Positions 53,165 through 62,610 of a DNA stretch of 64,000 nt are shown here, piece by piece. Every line of letters starts with the position of its first letter. The first letter of the stretch is position 1. This DNA comes from Labilithrix luteola. GTDB taxonomy: Bacteria; Myxococcota_A; Polyangia; Polyangiales; Polyangiaceae. The notes under the pieces were generated by a model. It was not told the DNA's origin. It ran no database searches and was given only the letters and a program-made list of their open reading frames with translations. Made by a program: the position numbers and the translations under genes. The DNA is taken from NCBI RefSeq assembly GCF_001263205.1, contig NZ_CP012333.1:5309001-5373000 (forward strand). Direction: 5' to 3'.

Positions 53165-54766
53165 GTGCCCGTGAGCGAGGAGATGGTGGAAGAGCTAAGG
53201 CCAGGGAGTTACGTCACCAAAGCGATCCGTCTCGTGCGTCCTCTCGCGGAAGGCGGCATGGGCAGGCTGTGGATCGCCGAGCACGAAGCGCTCGGGACTC
53301 AGGTGGTCGTGAAGTTCATGGCCGAGGATCTCGAAGGTCGTGACGGAGCGACCGAGCGGTTCGCTCGTGAAGCGGCGATCGCTGCCGCCGTTCGCAGCCC
53401 GCACGTGGTGACGGTGTTCGACTCGGGCACGACCGACGACGGACGGCCCTACATCGTGATGGAGAAGCTCGATGGTTGCGACCTCGCGCTCTATCTCCAG
53501 CGCTACGGGCGGATGCCCGCACGCGACGCGCTCTCCCTCGTGAGCCAGCTCGCGCTCGCTCTGGCCAAGGCCCACGAGATCGGGATCGTGCATCGCGATC
53601 TCAAGCCGGAAAACGTGTTCCTCTGCGAGCCGTATGGCGGAGAGCGCTTCGTGAAGCTGCTCGACTTCGGAACCGCGAAGCGGCAGCTCGGGATGCCGGT
53701 GAAGACGACGACAGGGCAGCTCGTTGGAACGCCCTATTACATGAGCCCGGAGCAGATCATCGGCGAGCCGACCGATGCGCGTTCGGATCTCTGGTCGCTC
53801 GGCGTCGTCGCCTTCGAGGTGCTGACGGGGCGACGCCCGTTCGAAGGTTCGACGGTCGGTGCCATCACGCTGGCCATTCATACGGCGCGCGCGAAGATCT
53901 CCGCGATCGCGCCCGAGCTTCCTTCGTCACTCGATGCGTGGTTCGAACGAGCATGCGCGCGCGAGCGAACGGAGAGATTCCAGGACGCGCGTGCGATGGC
54001 CGACGCCTTCCTCGCGGCCTTCTCGCTGCAAGGGCAGGTCTTCCGCGGTCGCGTCGACACATTGCCCTTGCCCGATCTCGTGGCGCCGCCGGAGGCGTAT
54101 CCGAGCGTCGCCGCACCGCCTCCCTCGTTTCCCAGTGTGCCTCCGCCGGAGTCGTATCCAAGCATGGCGCCGCTCTCGGCGAGTCTCTTGCCGCCGGAGC
54201 GGGCGCGATCGTCGTCGAAGTGGATCATCGGAGGCACCGCCTTCGCGATGGTCTCGGCGATCCTCGCGGTCGTCACGCATCAAGGTGGGAGTCATGCGGC
54301 GTCGGCTTCGAGTCCCGTCTCGCCGCCCGCGTCGACGCAGGCGCCTCCTGTCATGACCACCGAGCCGACGGTTGCTCCGACGCCCGCGCCTCCGCCCGTC
54401 GTTCCTTCGGCCACGCCTGCCGTGACGCCCTCCGCGTCGGCGGATCGTCCGGCGGCAACGGCAACGGCGTCGGCGTCGGCTGCGCCACGCGCGGTGCCTT
54501 CGGCGACTGCCAGCGGCTCGGCGTCGGCGGCTCCCTCGACGTCGGGTTCCACGGCGACGCCGGCCAAGAAACGTCCTGCCGCGGACGAGCTTCCGACGTT
54601 CAAGCCGAATCCGGCCGTCGAGGACTCGGAGGACGAACAGCCTTCCGAACACGTCGCCCCGGCACGCTCGGCTCCGGTGCCGTCCGCCCCGCGTGTCGTT
54701 ACGCCTCGCGCCGTTCCGATGCCGGAAGGAACCTCCGAGCCGCAAGACGACGCGACGTCACCTTAG
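53165..54766 (+). CDS. Membrane Ser/Thr protein kinase
   Basis: 533 residues from GTG 53165 (ATG 53183 is possible but sits right on GAGGAG). Kinase core: AEGGMGRLW, K50 in VVVKF, HRDLKPEN (143-150), DFGTA (167-171), MSPEQ; all catalytic residues present. Near 315-340 there is a short Tyr/Pro repeat (YPSVAAPPPSFPSVPPPESY). One membrane helix at about 355-375 (KWIIGGTAFAMVSAILAVVT) and a Ser/Ala/Pro/Thr-rich outer tail ending acidic. The tail has no folded domain visible. It is followed by a membrane-protein gene 71 bases on. Confidence 0.93.
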   Translation: MPVSEEMVEELRPGSYVTKAIRLVRPLAEGGMGRLWIAEHEALGTQVVVKFMAEDLEGRDGATERFAREAAIAAAVRSPHVVTVFDSGTTDDGRPYIVMEKLDGCDLALYLQRYGRMPARDALSLVSQLALALAKAHEIGIVHRDLKPENVFLCEPYGGERFVKLLDFGTAKRQLGMPVKTTTGQLVGTPYYMSPEQIIGEPTDARSDLWSLGVVAFEVLTGRRPFEGSTVGAITLAIHTARAKISAIAPELPSSLDAWFERACARERTERFQDARAMADAFLAAFSLQGQVFRGRVDTLPLPDLVAPPEAYPSVAAPPPSFPSVPPPESYPSMAPLSASLLPPERARSSSKWIIGGTAFAMVSAILAVVTHQGGSHAASASSPVSPPASTQAPPVMTTEPTVAPTPAPPPVVPSATPAVTPSASADRPAATATASASAAPRAVPSATASGSASAAPSTSGSTATPAKKRPAADELPTFKPNPAVEDSEDEQPSEHVAPARSAPVPSAPRVVTPRAVPMPEGTSEPQDDATSP

Positions 54767-54837
54767 CGTGCGCACATCCTGCCACCAACTTCGCTCCCCA
54801 AGAGAATAGCCGCGCTCGCCGCGCGTACTCTTCTCTG

Positions 54838-56118
54838 ATGGAGCCGACCGCCCCCGACCTCTCGCGCGCCTTTCGCCTCGCGCTTCCGGTGGCCCTTGGC
54901 TTGCCGATCGTCGGTGTGGGGCTCGTATCGCTCGTTGACCGCCTCTCGGTCAGCCTCGTCTTCACGGTCATCGCGACGGTGATGGTCGGGGTTCTCGTCG
55001 TGGCCACGCGCTCGAAGGCGCCGCGCGCAGGGATCGTCGCCGGCATTGCGGCGGCGTGCTGGTCGTTCATCGGAGCCGTCGCCGCCGCGACGAAGGCCGA
55101 CGTGCCGATCGTCTGGGGAACCGACGGCGTGCGATGTGGGACCGCGATGATGTCGATGCTCATGATCGTGGGGCCGATCGCGGGCTTTTGGGGCTTCATG
55201 GGAGGTCTGGGCCTCGGCGCGCTCGGCGTCCGACGTCGATGGGATTCGACGATGCGTGGGCTCGCGACGGTCGCGACGGCCACCGTGCTCGTCGTCACCG
55301 CGTTCGAAGTGCCGAAGCTGCGATTCCCCGACGCCGACTCGTACGTTGCTTCTCTCGAGCCGGCGCGCAGCGTCGAGGTGAACGGCACCGTCGTTCTCGA
55401 TGGGCAACCGTTCCGTTACGAACGTCACCCGATCCAGACCGTGCCTTCGCAGGAGGGGCCTCCCGAACCGACGTTCGCGCAGTGTGACCTGATCGGTGGT
55501 GCCGGAGGCGCCGTCACCTTGAACGCGGTGGGGACGTCGGCGCCGTGCCCGGCCGTTCGCTTCCGAACCGATCCGATCTTGGATTTGGTCGTCGTCGAGT
55601 CCCAGAATGTGCCGTGTCTCGGGGATACTTGCTGGTCCCCACGCTCTGCGCTCCGGAGGACTGATTGGACGAGTGTGTCGGTCACACCGCGCATCGCCGC
55701 GCATCGCCTCTCCGCGCCGACCGGCTGGCGTATCGGTGGCGCGTTCGGGTCCCTCATCGCGGTCGTCGCGATGGTCGTCGCGAATCGACTACGGAAGCGC
55801 GCCGCGAGGCTGACGCTGATCGGGGCTCGTCATCTGGGCGGTGGCCGCGTCGAGCTGAGCACGACGTCCGAGCCCGTCTTGGTGCCCATCGCTGCCTCGC
55901 TACCGATCGGGCCGATCGTGCTCGATGGAGAACAGCGTGGTCTTCCGACGTACCGCGACGCGGGTGGGCTGCGTTATTCGTCGGCCTTCGCGGGATCGCT
56001 CGCCGACCATCGCGCGCGGCGAACGGACCTTGCCGCCAGCTTGACCGCGCTCGCGTTCGCAGCGGCTGCGCTCGGGGCCACTCCGCTCGTCGTCGTGCGG
56101 ATCCTGTTCGGACTTTGA
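54838..56118 (+). CDS. Multi-pass membrane protein of unknown function
   Basis: 426 residues from ATG 54838. Four helices in the first 155 residues (ALPVALGLPIVGVGLVSLVD, LVFTVIATVMVGVLVVAT, GIVAGIAAACWSFIGAVAAA, IVGPIAGFWGFMGGLGLGAL), then an outer loop with three to four cysteines (FAQCDLIGG, APCPAVRF, VPCLGDTCWSP), another helix near 315 and a last one at the C-terminus. The start is close to the kinase gene, so the two might be co-transcribed. I do not recognise it. Confidence 0.75.
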   Translation: MEPTAPDLSRAFRLALPVALGLPIVGVGLVSLVDRLSVSLVFTVIATVMVGVLVVATRSKAPRAGIVAGIAAACWSFIGAVAAATKADVPIVWGTDGVRCGTAMMSMLMIVGPIAGFWGFMGGLGLGALGVRRRWDSTMRGLATVATATVLVVTAFEVPKLRFPDADSYVASLEPARSVEVNGTVVLDGQPFRYERHPIQTVPSQEGPPEPTFAQCDLIGGAGGAVTLNAVGTSAPCPAVRFRTDPILDLVVVESQNVPCLGDTCWSPRSALRRTDWTSVSVTPRIAAHRLSAPTGWRIGGAFGSLIAVVAMVVANRLRKRAARLTLIGARHLGGGRVELSTTSEPVLVPIAASLPIGPIVLDGEQRGLPTYRDAGGLRYSSAFAGSLADHRARRTDLAASLTALAFAAAALGATPLVVVRILFGL

Positions 56119-56185
56119 GGCGACAACCTGCGCTCCTCGTCGAATATCCCGGGAGACCGGCGCGTGCCCGAGTAGCATCGCGGGC

Positions 56186-57376
56186 GTGAAGACCGGACTC
56201 GATCGTCTCCCGGAACTCGGCTCTCTCGTCTCGGAGCTCGCGCGTTCGCGCGTCGGCCTGCTCGCTCACCCCGCGTCGGTGAACCGCGGACTGGTCCACG
56301 TGCTCGACGTCCTCGGCGGGCTCGACATTCGCCCGCGCGTCCTCTTCGGGCCGGAGCACGGATGGGCAGGGGAGGCGCAGGACATGATCGGCGTGGGCGA
56401 TGCCAAAGGGCAGAGCGGCACGCGCATCGTGAGCCTGTACGGTGAGCACTTCGACGATCTCTCGCCCAAGCCGGCCGATCTCGAGGACCTCGACGTGCTC
56501 CTCGTCGATCTCCAAGACGTCGGCGCGCGTTACTACACGTTCGTGTGGACCGCCGTGCTCGTCGCGCGTGCGTGTCGCGATGCGGGCGTGCGCGTGATCG
56601 TGCTCGACCGCCCGAATCCGCTCGGCACGACGCAGATCGAAGGCCGGCTCCAGAAGCCGGGATTCCTCTCGTTCGTGGGCCTCGAGGAGGCGCCGATTCG
56701 TCATGCCATGACCATCGGCGAGATCGTCGCGTGGCGTGCAGAGGTCGAGGGCTATGCCGATCTCGTGACCGTCGTGTCGCTCGAGGGCCTTGCCCGCGAA
56801 GCGCATGCGAGCGCCTGGGATCGGGCGTTCGTCATGCCGTCGCCCAACATGCCCACCTACGACACGGCGCTCGTGTACCCGGGCGGCTGTTTGCTCGAGG
56901 GCACGAATCTCTCCGACGGCCGCGGCACGACACGTCCGTTCGAGATCACCGGAACGCCTTGGATCGACGGCAAGCGCCTCGCCTCCGATCTCATGGCCAC
57001 GAAGCTCCCCGGGTTCTTCCCGCGTGCGCTCTCGTTCGAACCGACGTTCCACAAGCACGGCAAGAAGTCGTGCGGCGGTGTCCAGATCCACGTGACGGAC
57101 GCGACGGCCTTCCGACCCGTCGCGACGTACGTGGCGCTCATCGCGCTTGCCCATCACCAGCGTCCCGACGAGTTCCGCTTTCGCACGGAGAAGTACGAAT
57201 TCGTCGATACGATCCCGGCGTTCGACATCCTGACGGGCTCGGCGGAAGCACGGGAGGCCATCCTCGCTGGAGCGCCCGCGCGCGACGTCGCGGAGCTGGT
57301 GTCTGCCACGGGGGCCGACGAAGCGTCGATGATGGAGAGCGCGCGTAGCGCCGCCGCGAAGGTCCGTCGCGTCTAG
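56186..57376 (+). CDS. namZ: NamZ-like exo-beta-N-acetylmuramidase (DUF1343), no signal peptide
   Basis: 396 residues from GTG 56186. It matches the NamZ/DUF1343 family along its whole length: RVGLLAHPASVNRGL, VLFGPEHGWAGEAQDM (FGPEHG 54-59), SLYGEHFDDLSPKP, LLVDLQDVGARYYTFVWT, VLDRPNPLG, MPSPNMPTYDTALVYPGG, EGTNLSDGRGTT. The family removes terminal MurNAc from peptidoglycan fragments. Related proteins normally carry a leader; here the protein starts at the domain with no hydrophobic segment, suggesting a cytoplasmic or otherwise exported recycling enzyme. Its stop shares CTAG with the convergent gene. Confidence 0.9.
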   Translation: MKTGLDRLPELGSLVSELARSRVGLLAHPASVNRGLVHVLDVLGGLDIRPRVLFGPEHGWAGEAQDMIGVGDAKGQSGTRIVSLYGEHFDDLSPKPADLEDLDVLLVDLQDVGARYYTFVWTAVLVARACRDAGVRVIVLDRPNPLGTTQIEGRLQKPGFLSFVGLEEAPIRHAMTIGEIVAWRAEVEGYADLVTVVSLEGLAREAHASAWDRAFVMPSPNMPTYDTALVYPGGCLLEGTNLSDGRGTTRPFEITGTPWIDGKRLASDLMATKLPGFFPRALSFEPTFHKHGKKSCGGVQIHVTDATAFRPVATYVALIALAHHQRPDEFRFRTEKYEFVDTIPAFDILTGSAEAREAILAGAPARDVAELVSATGADEASMMESARSAAAKVRRV

Positions 57377-59730
57377 CGTTTGCTCTTCGAGGAGGTGGTG
57401 AGCTTCATCGCGGCTTCCAAGATCTCCGGCTCCTGCAGCAGAACGAGGTTCGCTGCCTCGGCGAGAGGAACGAACGAGTCGCTCGATGTGACGCGCGCGA
57501 AAGGCTTGGTGCGCAGCGTGCCGTCGTCCGCGATGAGCGCGGCGATGGCTTCGGAGACGTTGCCCGACCGACGGCACTCGTCGACGACGAGCACGGCCTT
57601 GGCTGCCTGGGCGTGACGACGGATCGCTTCTTCGGGAAGCGGCGCGATCCAGCGCAGATCGATGACGCGTGCTTTTACCTTCTTCTGCGCGAGCGCGCGG
57701 GCGACGCGAAGGCTCATCGGCACGCCATTGCCGTACGTGAAGATCGCGAGGTCGACGACGTTCGGCCGAGCGCGCTTCGAATCGGCGACGAGCTTGGTTT
57801 CCTCGTAGACGCCGACCTCGCCGACGGTGATGGCTTCACCTTGCGGAGGCAAAGGGAACTGCCACGCTCCGTCGCCCGGGAAGAGATCGCGCGTGTGATA
57901 GAGCGCGATAGGCTCGACGAACGCGCAGACGCGACCATCGACGCGCGCTTCGGCCGTCAACGTGCGCAGCATCTTTGCCGCGTCGTCCGCGCGTGAAGGC
58001 ACGCCGACGATGACGCCCGGCAGATCACGCAGCACCGCGAGGCTGTCGTCGTTGTGGAAGTGGCCCCCGAAGCCCTTCTGGTAGCCGAGGCCGGCGATGC
58101 GCACGACCATCGGGTTCGTGAGCTGTCCACGCGAGAAGAACGAGAGCGTCGACGCTTCACCGCGAAGCTGGTCCTCGGCGTTGTGGAGATAGGCGAGGAA
58201 CTGGATCTCGGGCACGGGCAAGAGCCCGACCTGCCCGGCGCCGATCGCCATGCCGAGGATCGTCTGCTCGTCGAGCAGCGTGTTGAAGACGCGTGCGGGC
58301 CCGAAGGCCTTCCACAGGCCGACCGTCACCCCGTAGACGCCACCTTTCTCGGCTACGTCCTCGCCGAAGATCAGCATCTCGGGGTACTTCCGCATGAGAT
58401 CGCCGAGCGCTGCGCGAATGCCGTGGCCGAGCGGCTTCGGCTTGTCCGCATCGGCCGCGCGCTCGGCGTAGCCCGTGCGTCGTGCCTCTTCCGCCACGCG
58501 CTCCGGACGACTCGGCGCAATCGGCTCCATGACCTCGGCGCGCGTCTTCAGTTTCGGCCGTGACGCGGCTTCGCGCGCGAGCTTCTTCACCGCCTCCGAT
58601 ACGTTCTCGAGCTCGCGGCGAATCTCGTCGCCCGTCATCACGCCAGCATCGAGCAGCGATTGGGCCGAGAGCACCACCGGATCGTGCTCTTCAGCACCTG
58701 CGATCTCGTCGTGCGTGCGGTACTCGCTGTCGGCGTCGCTCCCGGCGTGACCCCAGACGCGCTCGCACCGCAGGTGGAGGAAGACCGGTGTTCGCTTCGT
58801 GCGGCAGATCTCGACCGCGCGTGCCGATGCTTCGTACGCCGACGAGAGGTCGCGCCCGTCGCCTGCAACGTACGTCATTCCCGGCATTCCTCGCATGCGG
58901 GCTTCGACCCAGCCTTCCGGCGTACGCACGCTGACCCCGATGCCGTTGTCTTCGCAGACGAAGAGCACCGGAACCGGAACTCGCTGGAATGCCGCCCACG
59001 AGGCCGCGTTGAGCGCGCCTTGCGCCGTCGAATGGTTCAGCGACGCGTCGCCGAAGGAACAGATGACGATCGAATCGGGCTCGGTCGCCACGGTTCCTTC
59101 GTGGACGACGTTCGAGAACGCGCGCTGTCGGAGTCGCGCAGCTCGATCGATGGCCACCGCCATGCCGACCGCTTTCGGCAGGTGCGAGGCGATGGTGCTC
59201 GTCTGCGGAGGGATCCCCCAACGGACGCTGCCGAACACCTTGTGACGGCCGCCGGAGATGGGATCGTCGGACGAGGCTGCGAGCGACAGGAGCAGCTCGA
59301 AGATGCCGGGATGCGCGTCGTTCGGAAGCGCGTGCGTAGCGGAACGGCGGGCGCGGGCGAGGAAGAATGCGCCGCTACGGTAGTGGAGGAGCGCCGGATC
59401 GGTCGAACGCGTGAGGTGACCGAGCGCGACATTACCTTCGTGTCCAGCGCTGCAGATCGTGTAGTACCCCTCGTTGCGCGCACGCAGCTCGTGGGCCTCG
59501 ACGTCGACCAGGCGACAATGGAGCTGCGAGAGGAAGAGCTCGCGTGCCAACGCTGGCGCGATGCGTTCGAGGTCCAAGCGCGGCGCGGAGAGCCGCTGAG
59601 CGTCCGGCCCGCTCGGCCCGCTCGGCCTGCTCGAGCAGGCGGCCAGGAGTCGTTCGACGGACCTGCGAGCGCGAAGGAGCGGCATGGGGGCGGCCGACAT
59701 GTTGTCTACCATGCGCGACCTTTCGACCAT
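57373..59730 (-). CDS. 2-oxoacid dehydrogenase E1, alpha and beta parts fused
   Basis: 785 residues, about the sum of an alpha (1-400) and a beta (430-785) subunit of branched-chain or pyruvate-type E1. The alpha half has the thiamine diphosphate motif SFGDASLNHSTAQGALNAAS followed by VCEDNGIGVS. The beta half has IFGEDVAEKGGVYGVTVGL, FNTLLDEQTILGMAIGAG, EIQFLAYLHNAEDQLRGEA and HFHNDDSLAVLRDLPGV. The linker is 30-40 residues, rich in Arg/Glu. It would decarboxylate a 2-oxoacid to feed acyl-CoA. E2 and E3 genes are not in the window. RBS GGAG seven bases before ATG 59730; divergent from a kinase. Confidence 0.9.
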   Translation of the reverse strand: MVERSRMVDNMSAAPMPLLRARRSVERLLAACSSRPSGPSGPDAQRLSAPRLDLERIAPALARELFLSQLHCRLVDVEAHELRARNEGYYTICSAGHEGNVALGHLTRSTDPALLHYRSGAFFLARARRSATHALPNDAHPGIFELLLSLAASSDDPISGGRHKVFGSVRWGIPPQTSTIASHLPKAVGMAVAIDRAARLRQRAFSNVVHEGTVATEPDSIVICSFGDASLNHSTAQGALNAASWAAFQRVPVPVLFVCEDNGIGVSVRTPEGWVEARMRGMPGMTYVAGDGRDLSSAYEASARAVEICRTKRTPVFLHLRCERVWGHAGSDADSEYRTHDEIAGAEEHDPVVLSAQSLLDAGVMTGDEIRRELENVSEAVKKLAREAASRPKLKTRAEVMEPIAPSRPERVAEEARRTGYAERAADADKPKPLGHGIRAALGDLMRKYPEMLIFGEDVAEKGGVYGVTVGLWKAFGPARVFNTLLDEQTILGMAIGAGQVGLLPVPEIQFLAYLHNAEDQLRGEASTLSFFSRGQLTNPMVVRIAGLGYQKGFGGHFHNDDSLAVLRDLPGVIVGVPSRADDAAKMLRTLTAEARVDGRVCAFVEPIALYHTRDLFPGDGAWQFPLPPQGEAITVGEVGVYEETKLVADSKRARPNVVDLAIFTYGNGVPMSLRVARALAQKKVKARVIDLRWIAPLPEEAIRRHAQAAKAVLVVDECRRSGNVSEAIAALIADDGTLRTKPFARVTSSDSFVPLAEAANLVLLQEPEILEAAMKLTTSSKSKR

Positions 59731-59792
59731 AGGTGCGCTCCATCGGACGTCCCGGTAGCCGTCGGCCCACGCCGTTGGTTACACTCGGCGGC

Positions 59793-61664
59793 ATGAGCGA
59801 AGGCAGAGACCCTACCCAGGCGGCTTCCGCGGGTGGGGATCCGTCCGTCCTCGGTCGTACGATCGCAGGGAAGTTCGTCGTCGAGAAGTTCTTGGGTGGC
59901 GGCGCGATGGGCGCCGTCTATCGCGCACGGTGGCCGGCGCTCGAAAAGAACGTTGCCATCAAAGTGATGCACCGTTCGATCGCACAGGAGGCGAGCTTCG
60001 CAGCTCGGTTCGCGCGCGAAGCGAAGGCCGCAGCGCGCCTGGATCATCCGAACTCCATCCGCGTTATCGACTCCGGGGAAGAGGCCGACGGCCTGCTCTA
60101 CATCGCCATGGAATACGTGGAGGGGCGCGACCTCTACCGCGTCATCCACGAGGACTGGCCGATCTCGGATTCCGACATCGTCGACATTCTCGCACAGGCG
60201 CTCTCGGCGATCGGCGTGGCCCACGAGATGGGCGTCATCCATCGCGACCTCAAGCCCGAGAACCTCATGATCCTTCCCGGCCGCAACGATGGGGAGGAGG
60301 GGCGGTACCTCGTCAAGGTCTGCGACTTCGGCATCGCGAAGATCACGAGCAAGGGGGCCGACGGCAGCGAAGGCGCTTCGATCAGCCACAACCTCACGAC
60401 GCACGGGCTCGTCGTTGGAACGCCCGAGTACATGTCGCCCGAGCAGGCGCGCGGCGAAAGGCTCGATGCGCGCTCCGACATCTATTCGGCGGGTGTCATC
60501 CTCTACCAGCTCCTCACCGGACGGACCCCGTTCACCGGCGAGCACGCGCTCGCGGTCGTCTTGCAGCACGTGACCGCGAACCCGCCAGCGCCCCACGAGA
60601 TCTACCCCGACGTTCACAAGGGCCTCGAGGCGGTGTGCGTGAAGGCCATCGCGAAGGAACGGGAAGATCGCTACCAGACAGCGCGTGACATGCGCATGGC
60701 TTTGCGTAGCGCCATCGACGCGAGGTCGGCGAGCACGCCCAGGGCCGATGCTCTCGGCGCGACCGTCAAAGCTCCTGCCGTTGCACCCGCGCTGAGCGCA
60801 GCGGTGACGCGTGTGACGCCGCCTGGCCTCGCCGCGGGCACCGAGCCACCGAAGAAGTCGCGCGTGGGCTTGTTCATCGGAGCCGCGGTCATGATCGTGG
60901 TCATCGGCGTTGGTGCCGCCTATGCGCACTCGCTTTCGGAGGGAGGGGCATCCGAAGCGCCGGCGACGACCGCAAGCGCGCCTGCGGTTGCCGTTCCCGC
61001 AGCCGTTGCTCCGAACGCGAGCGTATCGGCGTCGCCGTCCGCTGTTTCGGTGCATAGTGCACCGAAGGCGCCGAAGATCAGCGTCGTGGCCTCGGCCTCG
61101 GCCTCGACCTCGGCGTCGGCTCGCCCGGCGGCATCGGCGTCGGTGAAGGGCACCGAGCGCGCGGTTGCTCCGTCGGCATCGGCGTCGCCCGCGTCGTCCG
61201 AACCTGCGCCATCGCCATCGCCATCGGCAGCGACGTCGGGGGCGATGTCACCGTCCGCGACGACGACGACATCGGCGGCCCCCGCGGCTTCACCCACGCC
61301 CGCTCCGACGCCTTCGCAGGCTGCGCCCTCGTTCAACCCGGCCGCATGCAAAGCGCACCTCGGGGCTCCGAAAGGGACCGGCTCCGTCAACGCGAAGGAC
61401 CTGCGCTTGAACGGGACCGCCGCCGCGTGGAACACCTGCGCGCAGCGCATGAAGGAGAAGCCGGCGACGCCGATCTCCACCTCGGTGCGCCTTCGGTTCG
61501 GCGACAACAAGTCGTTCCACGGCGCGAGCTGTGCCGCTTGTCCGGCGCCCGTTGCTCATTGCATCGCGCAATCGACGGGCAAGACCGTGGCGCTCGAACT
61601 CCACGGTGCCGACGTCACGGGCGAGCCGGCCTTCGACGTGCCCGTCACCTTGTCTTGCGACTGA
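59793..61664 (+). CDS. Membrane Ser/Thr protein kinase with AgmX-like outer domain
   Basis: 623 residues from ATG 59793. Kinase core: GGGAMGAVY, K57 in VAIKV, HRDLKPEN (150-157), DFGIAK (178-183), MSPEQ; catalytic residues intact. Membrane helix about 358-378 (GLFIGAAVMIVVIGVGAAYA). A long Ser/Ala/Pro linker leads to a C-terminal domain of about 100 residues (AACKAHLG, WNTCAQRM, SVRLRFGDNKSFHGASCAAC, PVAHCIAQSTGKTVALELHG) comparable to AgmX/PglI C-terminal domains. That could be the sensor or a docking part. Divergent from the E1 gene, 62 bases between starts. Confidence 0.94.
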   Translation: MSEGRDPTQAASAGGDPSVLGRTIAGKFVVEKFLGGGAMGAVYRARWPALEKNVAIKVMHRSIAQEASFAARFAREAKAAARLDHPNSIRVIDSGEEADGLLYIAMEYVEGRDLYRVIHEDWPISDSDIVDILAQALSAIGVAHEMGVIHRDLKPENLMILPGRNDGEEGRYLVKVCDFGIAKITSKGADGSEGASISHNLTTHGLVVGTPEYMSPEQARGERLDARSDIYSAGVILYQLLTGRTPFTGEHALAVVLQHVTANPPAPHEIYPDVHKGLEAVCVKAIAKEREDRYQTARDMRMALRSAIDARSASTPRADALGATVKAPAVAPALSAAVTRVTPPGLAAGTEPPKKSRVGLFIGAAVMIVVIGVGAAYAHSLSEGGASEAPATTASAPAVAVPAAVAPNASVSASPSAVSVHSAPKAPKISVVASASASTSASARPAASASVKGTERAVAPSASASPASSEPAPSPSPSAATSGAMSPSATTTTSAAPAASPTPAPTPSQAAPSFNPAACKAHLGAPKGTGSVNAKDLRLNGTAAAWNTCAQRMKEKPATPISTSVRLRFGDNKSFHGASCAACPAPVAHCIAQSTGKTVALELHGADVTGEPAFDVPVTLSCD

Positions 61665-62042
61665 CGCAGCGCGCGCGAACCCGCCCGCGATAGGGCTGAG
61701 GCATACGGCGCGTCCGAATCGCGTCGATCCGCCTTCTTCTGCGGACATTCGCGGATGAGCTTCACCGTCGCGGGGCGAACGACGACATTCTCGGGTTCAG
61801 GCCCTTGATTGTCGTCGTTGCGTCCCCATGTTGAGAATCAGCTGCGGCTGTTGCCTCCCCGCATTGCCGCAGTTTTCTCGCAGGTGTCTCGTTACGTCAC
61901 GTTGTGAGTCTCTTTTCGTTTCGTCAGGTCTCTGTCTGATGTCTCGTGACTCGTAGACGCTCGCTCGCACGCGGAGCACTGCTTCGCGTGTCGTAGCGAG
62001 CATCGGTTCGCGCGCGCCCCTCCCCCAACGCGCGAGCCCCCC
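61665..62042. other. 378-base spacer without a recognised gene
   Basis: After the kinase stop. Contains no conserved gene that I can see; a short ATG frame at 61828 (about 42 codons, Cys/Leu/Ser-rich) is not convincing. T-rich stretches near 61910-61925 give a slightly lower GC than the neighbours. Confidence 0.55.
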
Positions 62043-62080
62043 GTGCCCAGGTGGTCAGCCCGCCTGGGCACACTTATTTT
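62043..62080 (+). terminator. Rho-independent-type terminator (hairpin plus U-rich tail)
   Basis: gtgcccagg (62043-62051) pairs perfectly with cctgggcac (62063-62071) around an 11-base loop, followed by acttattttg. This is the only clear hairpin with a T-rich tail in this spacer. It lies 379 bases after the kinase stop, so it may end a long 3' leader or a small transcript. Confidence 0.65.
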
Positions 62081-62184
62081 GTACTCGCGAACTCGCTGCG
62101 CTCGTTCGCTCGTTCCTGACCGGTAGCTCTCGCTTGCAGTACATCGTGAGGCGGCAGCGCGCTCGGGCGATCACGCTTTGGCTC

Positions 62185-62400
62185 TGTGACGTACGCGTTC
62201 GACGCCTTCGGGAACGGTTTCGCGCGCGCTGTCTGCGAGTGCGCGTTCGACGCGTTCGGGAATGGTCTTGCGCGCGTGGTCTGCGAGTGCGCGTTCGACG
62301 CGTTCGGGAACTGTCTCGCCCGCGTGTTCTCTGCGAGTGCGCGCTCGGCGCCTTCGTGAGCGGTGTTCACGGCGAGGGCGCACTCGACGCCTCGTGAACG
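62185..62400. repeat. 48-bp tandem repeat, about four to five degenerate copies
   Basis: The element ctgcgagtgcgcgttcgacg recurs at 62233, 62281 and (diverged) 62331; a related copy begins near 62185, and a last one near 62370 is poor. The first spacings are exactly 48 bases, then a 2-base insertion gives 50. Each unit contains gttcgacgcgttcggg. Read on the minus strand it would code a 16-residue repeat (FPNASNAHSQTTRAR-like), but the 2-base step breaks the phase. Confidence 0.75.
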
Positions 62401-62610
62401 GTCATGCGCGCCTGTTCTTCGTGAGTGCGTGATCCATGCTTCGTCCACAATCTTGGTGGGTGAGGGGGATGAGCCTCGCGTGATGGGCTGAGGCATCGAA
62501 GCCAAACCGAAGCCAAACGGGATGACCGCCCTGGCCTGATGTTGGCGCGGTCACGGTACTGGTTCGCAACCACTCATTCGTCCCGCAAGCGGACCTCCCA
62601 AAGGGGCTTC

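Noticed and set aside
62074..62505. Minus-strand frame with 16-residue repeats over the minisatellite
   Set aside because: The 2-base step between repeat copies breaks the phase, there is no signal, domain or RBS, and flanking parts look random.
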